NCBI GenBank assembly: GCA_030704615.1
Contig: CM060732.1
Coordinates: forward strand, 41,397,053 to 41,461,052
Length of the DNA stretch: 64,000 bases
Source of the DNA: Takakia lepidozioides
Taxonomy: Eukaryota > Streptophyta > Takakiopsida > Takakiales > Takakiaceae
Direction: 5' to 3'
Shown here: positions 55,977 to 64,000 of the stretch, piece after piece
Layout of the letters: each line of letters starts with the position of its first letter
Position numbering within the stretch: position 1 is the stretch's first letter
Position numbers and translations under genes: made by a program
The notes under the pieces: model-generated
The model's database searches: none
What the model saw: the letters and a program-made list of their open reading frames with translations, nothing else
What the model was told of the DNA's origin: nothing

Positions 55977-56290
55977 CTTTATGACCCGAACCTGGTGCTT
56001 GCACAGATTGCCTTTCAGCGCCCACGGGCAGGTGCAGCAGGCCCACTACGACTTTGGATTAAACACGGTGTACGTTGTATTCGGATCGGAGGAGCTGATC
56101 ATGTAAGCAGGCTGCCCAGGCGCTGCAGGCAAAGTCACACGTGAAAGAGGTATGACACAAGCTGCACATATTGCACTGGAAATGTGCCCACCATATTTGT
56201 AATCTCTGGCACATACCAAGTGCCCTCTCAAAAAGTGAGACCCAAATTCCAAAAAAATCAATGGGCTGCTTTGTATGTGAATTTTGGGGG

Positions 56291-56660
56291 CCTCTCATTT
56301 TTGAATAATTGGGAGTTTATGTCGCGTGGGACAGGGCGCGCACGCCCGCACGGACGTGGGGTCGCCCTCCCCCGCCCCGCCCACCCCCACTTGCCAGCCG
56401 CACAGCGCGGTCGGCAGCCCCGCAGCCGCCCAGCCCGCCCCCGGACCGTGGCCCCCGCCCGCCCGCCCTCGCCGCTGGGTCCGCCTGCCATCGGGTCCCC
56501 AGTGGGTTTGCCCGGGCTGGGGTTTGCCCGCTGCTGGGTCTGCTGGGTCTGCCGCCAAGTAGCCCGATCCGGCAGACCCAAACGCACCCCAGATGTTGTG
56601 CCGCCCATCTCACCGTGATGCCGCGCTGCTATCATACCTGCCCGGATTTAGGGCATGGCA
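56291..56660 (+). repeat. GC-rich dispersed block, copy 2 (shared with 16446)
   Basis: It matches 16446-16790 from CCTCTCATTTTTGAATAATT through the CGCACGCCCGCACGGACG and GTCCCCAGTGGGTTTGCCC words to GGATTTAGGGCATG. It has a C-rich insertion at about 56430-56460. It ends about 170 bases before the transposase start. Confidence 0.75.
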
Positions 56661-56833
56661 GCCGCCGCCAATTGTGGGCGAAGACTGTTTCATCGATCTT
56701 TTCCTCCCTTTGGTCTGTTCTTGCCAACGCGTTTCCGTCTTGCCAAGAACGTGCATGCTGTCGTCCTTCGCTTCCACTTTTCCAGGTCGTATTGCAGGTG
56801 CTTTCGAGTGCGCGAAGGGGTACTGCAGTGTAT

Positions 56834-59320
56834 ATGGCAGCGGCCGTCGATGCCCAACCAGAAAGCTTTCTTATACGTCCACTGCGACAATGTCTTCAAA
56901 TACCAAAGGATGGGCCATTTTCCTGCAAAGACCTTTACTGGAAGAACAAGAGTCGCTCTGGATACATGGGCTCTCAAGTGCGGGTCCGCACGGCCTGTAT
57001 TCCCTGGCAGAGAGTGCCCGACTTTGTACTTGGAGAGGAGAGTAGAGACGGGTGTTCCACCCAATTTTACATAAATGTGCATGTTAACGCGAAGCCCGGA
57101 CCGCGAAGAGCTCCAAGGGCTAACTCATATCTAACCTCTGCCATGTCTGCACCATATTCCCCCACTGCCTCTTTGTTCATGCCCTGTGCTTGTGCTTGCC
57201 GGACATGTACATGCATCATATGTAGATAAGGTTTAGGCTGTCTTACATGCTTGCAGAACTCCATGGGTGTCGATGACATACTCCGGTGTCGATGACATAC
57301 AACCCTGTCCAGGTATCAGTGTTGCTATGGACCAGAGGACAAGCGCACCAACAATTTGACTGTCACGGATCCTAAAGTCAAGCGAGGAGGTCTGGACGTT
57401 GGGGCTGGAAGCAGTAATCCTCACAAAGGTCCAAGACGAAAGAAAAGCCAATGAGGGGAGTCTTACAAGAGTGGGTCTCTCTGTTGTTTCAAAGTCTCGC
57501 AATGTTATCTTGCTCCAGACATTGGGGTCATCACATATTATAACAACATGCAACACCTGGATGTGTCCGGAAAACCCTCTCATGGCGGATATGCTGACTT
57601 CCAGTTCAGCCGATATGCTTATGCTCCACATATTAGTGAGGAGCTCAAAAAGTGGATCATGGAATGCTTGTCTCGAGGCTTGAGTGTCGCCCAAGTCATG
57701 ATTGAACACAAGGAGCACGTCATGCAGAATAGTGGCTTGGGAGACGCATGGACACGCGACGACTTTCTCCTCGAGCAAGATGTCCGAAATCTTGCTGAAA
57801 AACGAGCCTGACAGACCTTCAAAAAACACGCTGATTACGCACAATCCGTGCGTATGTGGAAAGATCAAAACCCGGATTCGGTCTTCTTCTACCAAGAGGA
57901 ATCATTGGCACCCACATTTCAACATTTTGATGGAGATTTGACCTTCACCATTGGGATTCAGACTCTTTGGCAGCGGCAGAAGATGTTGGACTTGGGCCAT
58001 GTGCGCATCGTAGTTTGCGACGCTACATTTGGAACTAACCATCACAAGGTCTGCCATGGACCCTCTCCACGGGCTTCTGCTAGCATGATAACATACTACA
58101 ATGGTCTCCCACTCTTGTGGTGCATTGCTTATTCGTCCTCAATCCCGATAGACCTAACTGTTGTAGACCCTGTCCCAGTACACCCTGTTCCAGTAGACCT
58201 TCCACTGCACTCTGTTTTTAGGGCAGACCCTTTTGCGTGTTCACCCTGTTACAGTAGACCCTGTGCGTATTCACCAAGTTGCAGTACACCCTGTACGTAT
58301 TCACCAAGTTGCAGTACACCATGTGCGTTTTCACCCTATTGCAGTACACCCTGTTAAAATAGGGCCTGTCGGTACGACATTGGTCTGCTAATTACAAATT
58401 GTCATTTCATGCAGTTCCCTTTGTACATGTTGATGTTGTTCGACCAATGGTTGAACGGAATTCCGGTTGTATACATATTGTCAGTACGCAATCGAACATC
58501 AGACCTTATCCCGTGGATGCTAGCATTGCGTGATGCCCTCCTTCAGGAAAAACCCACCTGACGGCCAAATGCCTTCATTGTCGACGACGCTGAAGCAGAA
58601 ATCAATGCAATCCGGTATGCCACATCTCAATCTGCCCTATGGTCTGCCCTATGGTCCGCTCCTGGGTCTGCTATATGGTCTGCCCTATTTGGTTTGCCCT
58701 GTTTGGTCTCACGCTTGTGGCAGTGCTGAATACGAATGCCCGGTTCAGGCACTTCTGACTTTGTGACCGCATGCAGGTCTGTTTTCAGCGGAGTATGCAT
58801 TTTCCTTTGCCTTTGGCATGTATGGAAGGCCTGGGTCAAGCAATCATGCCATAAAATCAGTGATCTGGGAACATCCTCGAAACTGTTGGTAGATATGGGC
58901 AACCTTATGTACTGCAGAGGTGGACCGCAGAAAGAAGATGAAGCTGTGAAATGGGTTAAGAAAAAATTGAAGGCAATGAAAAAGAAATATCCTGCTGGTC
59001 AGTTGTTCCTCCACTACATTCATGTGTACTGGGTTCCCAAAATCGCTATGTGGTGTACTGCTGCCCGCAACATTCCACATGCAAGCCAAGATACTAATGC
59101 AAGCATTGAGGCATACCACGGAAACTTAAAGGCGAGACTTAATATGGGCAAAGGCAAAATGACCGGTCGAAGAGCCGATTGGCTCATATGGGAGTTGACT
59201 GGGCGTGTACTGGTCCACTACTGGTACGGCATTCATCTGAAGACGCATGGGTTTATTTGCAACAACCCCAGAGAGCAAATGTCTGGTCAAACCAAAGTTA
59301 CCCCTTCTTTTGGGGAGTGA
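56834..59320 (+). pseudogene. MULE-like transposase, four exons, three premature TGA codons
   Basis: Exon 1 (56834 to about 57140) encodes LRQCLQIPKDGPFSCKDLYW and IPWQRVPDFVLGEESRDG. Exon 2 (57313-58048) has YQCCYGPEDKRTNN, YLAPDIGVITYYNN, LSRGLSVAQVMIEHKEHVMQ and VVCDATFGTNHHK, the first catalytic Asp. Exon 3 (58415-58614) continues FPLYMLMLFDQWLNGIPVVY and FIVDDAEAEINAIR with the second Asp. Exon 4 (58777-59320) has FLCLWHVWKAW, MWCTAARNIPHASQDTNASI, EAYHGNLKARLNMG, the Glu region, and ends GE before TGA. The gene encodes a cut-and-paste transposase. In-frame TGA codons at about 57438, 57809 and 58560 break it. Introns are full of GGTCTGC words. Confidence 0.85.
58049..58414 (+). repeat. 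Repeat-filled intron of the MULE transposase
   Basis: The intron begins GTCTGCC and ends TTTCATGCAG. Units of about 33 bases, TTGCAGTACACCCTGT followed by (G/A)CGTATTCACCAAG, are repeated from 58240 to 58355. Confidence 0.75.
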
Positions 59321-59957
59321 ACTTGGAAAAGTCATGTTTTCTTTTGCTATAATCTGCAAATTACCACGGTCAAATGGGCTGAAACTTTATGAGTAAATGG
59401 ATGTGGTAGTAACATAAGGATTTATAAGGTTCAAATCTGTGGATGATTGTAGGTAAGGAGTTACACCCTCATCCATGAGGATGTGTACCATTTTTGGGGT
59501 GGCCCACCAAAACTTAACTTAGCTTAAGGGTTAAGTTTAAACATCTGATATGTGGCATGATGCTACCCTCTCCAAATCACCCCTGCATGCTTTCTTGTTG
59601 TATTTGTCAGAGTCCGGTGTTTTCTTCTCTGCCCAAGATTTGGTCCTTGGCCGTGTCTGTTGCTGAGTCTCTATCATCACCCTTCAGGGTGGAGTGTGGA
59701 TGTTTTCTAGACCGCCCTTCAATATTGGTAGAGTGTTAGAGCAGACATCTCCCTCTCACAATCTCCCCCTCAGCATCCCCGTCACTCTCACACTCCAAGC
59801 ATTTCAACTTGCAGTGAGTGGAGATACTGGATGCAAGCTTTGCATTCAGAGGGGTAAGGTTGGGGGCAGTACAAGAAACTCAGATATCAGACCATCCTCC
59901 AATATATATTCTAAAATCATCAGAGAATAACCTGAGGTCTGGACTCTGGATACTATT
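59321..59957. other. Intergenic between the MULE and FANCE
   Basis: The two genes converge, so the FANCE 3' untranslated region lies here. No domain or repeat is recognised. Confidence 0.5.
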
Positions 59958-62900
59958 TCAGAGACAGGCCAACTTGGCCAGCACTGATTTTGTTAGAAAA
60001 GTGCTAGTCTTCTTTGTGAGCTGCTGCAATACCCCTTTATACTCCCTCAGCTTGGGCCCATGCTTTGTGAGCACAATCAACAGTAAATTGCCAAACTTCA
60101 ATGAGGTTGGAAATTGGTAACTAGCTGTCTCTAAAGAAAGAACGAGGCCTCCTACTGTATCTTGCTCCAACACTACACCCTTGTTTAACAGATTGTGCAC
60201 AACTACCACCATAGCCTCTGTCCAAGTCCAACCCTGTATGCTCTTGTCCTCACATAAATTAAGCCAAAAGTGGTCTCTCTCCTTGTCGGGGCAGAACAGC
60301 TTGTGGCAAAAAGACGAGACCACCTCTGGAGGTAAGCACTCCTTCACGACACGGTTAATGATGTCACAGTGCGCAGTGGAAGCCCCGTCCACGCGAAATA
60401 TGAGGGGCAATAACATTGCATCGACAGTTGCTCGTGGGTGGGCTTTGCCAGCCTGCAGCACTGCTGCGCCTAGTAGTCGTGAAGCGGGCTCCTGCAAGCT
60501 GATGAGCTTGGGCAGGAGGACGTATTTTAGAATAAAACTGGACCATGCATAGCCCAATGGCTTTTCCATAAGGGTCCTGACAAGCAGCACAGTGATTTCA
60601 TCATCTACTAGCCAAGGTTTTACCACTTTCAGCACTGTGCTAAGGTCAGGAGCTGTGTGAAGAATGGCCATGTCTTGTGGAAGACCAGTACGGGTAGAGC
60701 ACGCCTGCAGTGCCTCTCTCAGTAATTCTGCTCGAGCAAAAAGATCATCACCCAGCAACTCTCTTGATCTCTTCTCATCGTCTTCAACCAATGCCTCAAT
60801 GCCCTCTGCTGCACTTACAGTCTCTTCAGCCAGCTTAGTGACCCCTCCACCTTCTTGGGCATCTGACAAATTGCCCCCATCTCTCTTCCGCTTGCCCAGT
60901 AATATTCCCGTATTCTCAGCAATCATTTCATTTTCTGTTGAAGTATTGACCAGCACGGGTTTGTCCACACTGCTAATCGCCCCTTCCTGCGATGGACCCT
61001 GTCCCTGCATCTGTGGCTCCACTACATTTGAGGCTGGAATATGCACAGGTGGCAACCCTGAGCACAAGAAAGAGTGAGGCTCTCTATACTCCTCCAGCCA
61101 GGAAGGCATTGCATCGTAATCTTCCATCGCCAAGTCTGTAGCTCGTGACTGGAACTCCTCTGCATGTACAACTAACATGTTGCTTACATCATAGCAGGAA
61201 CACATTTCTGCTTGCACAGATGTTACAACACATTGAAGCAAAGACAAGCCCTTTTACTTTCACTAGGGCTACCATGTAGGAAAAGTTCCGAAATGGATCA
61301 GCTGTGAAGGCAGCTTGGACGATTTTGCACATTCTCATAATCTACCATAACACCAAAGAGCAAAATTTCAGATTTCAGAGATAGTTTTAGCAATGAGAAA
61401 GAAGAAAAAGAAGGCGGTATTTTTGCTGTCAACAGGCAGCCCAAAGAGCTTATGGGCCAAGTCGCAGAGAGACAGGTAATTGAATGCCGTCCACATGAAG
61501 CTCAAAATTTTGACATGAGAAATGAAATGCAATGCTAGAAACTTAATAACATCCTTGGTGAGAGAGGCAGCTAATTATGATCAGCACCTGTGCTGAGTCA
61601 ACGGCAATCCCATTACAGGAAGTTGCAGTCACATCAATATGGACATGGCAGCCCTCTCCCTGACCAGATGTGTATTTGGCTGTGATTGCAGTGCAAGTCA
61701 CATTATGGAGATCAAATGAGAGACCTAAGTAAATAATTTTTTACCAGCTATTGGGAGTCCCAAGAGAGAGAGTCAACAAATATGGCGACTCCAGATAGAG
61801 AGAGAAGCCCAGATCATACCAGCATATGAAGGATGTGGTCCTCCATGACGCCCCTGCAACGTTTCAACCAAATTGCTCGCTGCATGCCTGACCCAGAAGT
61901 AAGAGTCTTGTGACGAAAGCAAACACCCCGCTAGTGTGTGCAAGTCCGTAGAACGAAAACGCTGATGCTCTGCACTCAAAAATGTGAGAATGTTGGCCTG
62001 AGTTGCGCTCGGTAAAGTCTGCATCCACATGCAACTGCACCACCAGCGTAAGCTTCTCAATTAGGGATCACATTTGTTTTCTTAAGTTTCTTTCTTACCG
62101 ACACCACTCGTTTGTGGCTTCTGAACTGACAAAAGAAAATGCAGTCAACACTATTCAGCCAAGGCTTTAGACGAGAATTACCAAACACCAAGTGCTCCAT
62201 TCCAGGAAATCGACCAGATGGTATGGCTCCGCTGTCCGGGGTATTAGGAGAGGAGGAAGATTCATGAAATCCGAATTAATTACTGCAAGCCCCTTACTAC
62301 TTCTCAATTTGGTCAGAGTCTGTATCCCATCTCACAATTCCTTTCAGATCCCGGACAAACCCATTGGAGGGCAGTGAAGAGGATATTTCGATATCTAAGA
62401 GGAAACCAAAGCACTGTTGAGTGCTGAGTTTGCCATGACTGACATGGGTGAGATTCGGTTCTGTCTTGATATTCAAATCGGCAGAGATTGAGTGAACCAT
62501 ACAGTGTTGATGCATCAACAACAATACATTGAGACCATTCTACAAAGGTTTAAGTTGGAGATGTGTAAGCCAACATCAACTCCTCTCGAGTTGGTTTGAA
62601 ACTCACAAAGAACATGGCACCTAAGACTCAAGAAGAGCAAGAGGATATGAGGAATACTCCGTATCAAAGCGCAGTTGGCAGTTTAATGTACTGCATGGTT
62701 TGTACTAGGCCAGACACTGCACATTCAGTGGGATCAGCATGAAAGCTTCCCAAATTTGGATGGAGAGTGAGAAAGGAGCACCCACTTGCTCACAGCTGCT
62801 GGTACATTGGTTTCCTCTTCTTCCTTCTCGATAACCACAACTGCTTTTGCCAGTACCTCGGGCACAAACCGCCAAAGAGACTGCAACTTCCTTCCTGTAT

Positions 62901-63123
62901 TTCCCTGTGCAGCAACAGTCCCCAAAGCACTACCATAGCCCTGCGATTCCACCCAGCGGATTGCCGCCCCGACTGGAGAGGGAGACAGTCGGAAAATTTC
63001 AAGGAGAGGTGCCCAGTGTTCAGGGAGGGACGGGATACAGTTGACAGAATCCAAAACTCTCTCTTGACACCCAGGCGTTCGCATACCAGACTGTCCTCTA
63101 TCGGAAAATTGGGTTCTGCGCAT
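59958..63123 (-). CDS. FANCE: Fanconi anaemia group E protein homologue, three exons, 576 aa
   Basis: Exon 1 (62794-63123) starts MRRTQFSDRG after an upstream in-frame TGA and encodes HWAPLLEIFRLSPSPVGAAI and GRKLQSLWRF, ending before donor GTGAGC. Exon 2 (61820-62018, acceptor TGGATGCAG) reads LPSATQANILTFLSAEHQRF, FWVRHAASNLVETLQ and ends in G before GTATGA. Exon 3 (59958-61159, acceptor CATGCAG) has an acidic linker (MPSWLEEYREPHS) and the FANCE C-terminal helical repeats: LREALQACSTRTGLPQDMAI, KPLGYAWSSFILKYVLLPKL, HPRATVDAMLLPLIF, SLKFGNLLLIVLTKHGPKLR, TKSVLAKLACL. Exon phases agree. FANCE belongs to the FA core complex and links it to FANCD2 in interstrand-crosslink repair. Length is close to that of the human protein. 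Intron 1 holds a copia fragment. Confidence 0.85.
62270..62750 (+). pseudogene. Ty1/copia polymerase fragments in FANCE intron 1
   Basis: The plus strand encodes a rearranged piece: first FLSDPGQTHWRAVKRIFRYL (62330-62395), then AEFAMTDMGEIRFCLDIQIG, LMHQQQYIETILQRFKLEMC and PYQSAVGSLMYCM, TRPDTAHSVGS (62425-62745). In intact copia polymerases the HW.AVKRI.RYL segment comes after GSLMY, so at least two partial copies were joined. It lies antisense to FANCE within its first intron. Confidence 0.8.
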
Positions 63124-63768
63124 TGGTGGATGTGTTGGAAGGATATCCCTCTCCCGTCAGTAGGGTTGAGGAGCATTTGGACGAGGGGTCGGTTCTTGTC
63201 TCAGGCTTTTGAGTTGCCATGGTCGTTGAGGGTTTCATGGGCATCCTGTGCAGTGCTCCATTCAACGCTCCCCGTTGTGGCGACCAACGCCCAGCTGCTG
63301 GCATGTGTGAGAGTGAGTCATCTTCAACATTGATCAAAACATGTAAACAGTCGACTGCCTCGCTGAGTCAAAATTGCTCCCATACAATACATCGCTCCTT
63401 GAAACTTTGGTCCCAGTTGAAATCGTAAAGGGTGTTGTGTAGTCTTCCTTAAAAGGCTGGCCCAACAAAACTGTGTGGCTAATGGGGGTGAGATGGGGTG
63501 AATGCTGAAAAGCCTCCGAGGCCAGCGTTGTCTTCTGACCCTTACCGGAAGGGTCGGCCTCGGAAGGGTGGAGAGCAAATCAGCCGCCACCTCACGAATA
63601 GACGGAGACTGGAGAGGGGTAGCAGGGGGGATCAACCTCGTTCCCTCCTCGAAAGGACGCTGCCACAAGCGACGGCTCCCTTTCCCGTTTCAAAACCGCA
63701 CAAGCAGCCCGATACACAAGAGACAAGGTGATACACAAGAGACAAGGGGTATACAAGTCTGGGGGGCA
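63124..63768. promoter_or_regulatory. Shared upstream region of FANCE and the phosducin-like gene
   Basis: The two start codons point away from each other and are 645 bases apart, so this segment must hold both promoters and both 5' untranslated regions. I see no clear TATA box. A short direct repeat, GATACACAAGAGACAAGG, lies at about 63710-63745 near the plus-strand start. Confidence 0.5.
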
Positions 63769-64000
63769 ATGGCGGATTATCATTTCGTGTACAAGGACGT
63801 GGAGGGGACGAGTACGGAGTGGGATGACATACAGCGCAAGCTGGGAAATCTTCCCCCCAAGCCTGCCCCTGAGCGCCCAGCCCCATGGAGCCCGGCACCC
63901 GATGAGAAAGAGGCGCACAAGGACAAAGAATGGTTGGCCAACAAGAATGAAGACGAGCTCGAAGATTTGGCCGATGATCCCGATCTTGACGACGATCGTT
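63769..64000 (+). CDS. Phosducin-like protein (PDCL3/PLP type), first exon, runs off the window
   Basis: The frame starts MADYHFVYKDVEGTSTEWDD and continues IQRKLGNLPPKPAPERPAPW, EWLANKNEDELEDLADDPDL, DDDR to the window end. TEWDDI.RK.G.LPPK followed by a Glu-rich ELEDLED helix is the N-terminal signature of phosducin-like proteins of the PDCL3 (VIAF) group, which assist CCT-mediated folding of tubulin and actin. The thioredoxin-like domain would lie beyond 64000. Confidence 0.8.
   Translation, partial: MADYHFVYKDVEGTSTEWDDIQRKLGNLPPKPAPERPAPWSPAPDEKEAHKDKEWLANKNEDELEDLADDPDLDDDR

Noticed and set aside
1-64000. tRNA, rRNA, CRISPR, riboswitch or phage features
   Set aside because: None recognised by eye; spliced genes and retrotransposons make a prokaryotic reading untenable. 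A covariance-model scan would be needed to exclude small RNA genes.

Overview
This is a nuclear plant genome window, probably from a seed-free land plant (fern, lycophyte or similar). I infer this from spliced host genes with plant or eukaryotic hallmarks (a PLS-class PPR protein with an OSB-type PDF motif, a KH-domain protein, a plant-like mitochondrial membrane protein, FANCE, a phosducin-like protein) set in a very dense, nested transposon landscape. No rRNA, tRNA, CRISPR or bacterial operon was seen. The species cannot be named from the sequence.

Layout. 0-11.1 kb is the left genic block, all on the minus strand: a PDF-motif/PPR gene with decayed duplicate exons upstream (1965-5678), the KH-domain 3' exons of an exonuclease/KH-type gene (6551-7145), the terminal exon of a parallel beta-helix protein (7532-8097), one orphan 40-codon exon (9852-9971) and a complete three-exon gene for a 117-aa mitochondrial single-span protein (10168-11085). 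11.3-45 kb is transposon territory: a LINE, remnants of a MULE-like family with an associated zinc-finger gene, a Ty3/gypsy chromovirus whose first half has been inverted, a recent non-autonomous LTR element with 2.3-kb LTRs nested in its integrase (22777-31113) that carries a gag-like ORF and PPR-derived sequence, a second gypsy gag fragment, an RNase-H-bearing LINE, a Tnp1-like (CACTA-type) gene, a PPR pseudogene split by a LINE tail, and low-complexity transposon ORFs. 45.5-49.7 kb is one large decayed reading frame with transposase-like features that I could not assign to a named superfamily. 50.1-53.5 kb is a second, decayed PDF/PPR locus cut by a LINE. 54-59.3 kb holds a Ulp1-protease fragment, a GGTCTGC-rich repeat field and a spliced MULE transposase pseudogene.

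The right end (59958-64000) is genic again: a three-exon Fanconi anaemia FANCE homologue on the minus strand, with a copia fragment in its first intron, sits head-to-head with the first exon of a phosducin-like gene on the plus strand, sharing a roughly 645-bp intergenic promoter region.

The most interesting points are: a PDF motif (from organellar ssDNA-binding proteins) spliced onto a PPR array, with a second decayed locus of the same design; an inversion whose two breakpoints each reconnect a different broken reading frame; the gag-only LTR element carrying PPR sequence; the unassigned 4.3-kb transposase-like frame; and a shared AGACC/GGTCT word bias that marks introns and non-coding parts of several otherwise separate transposon genes.
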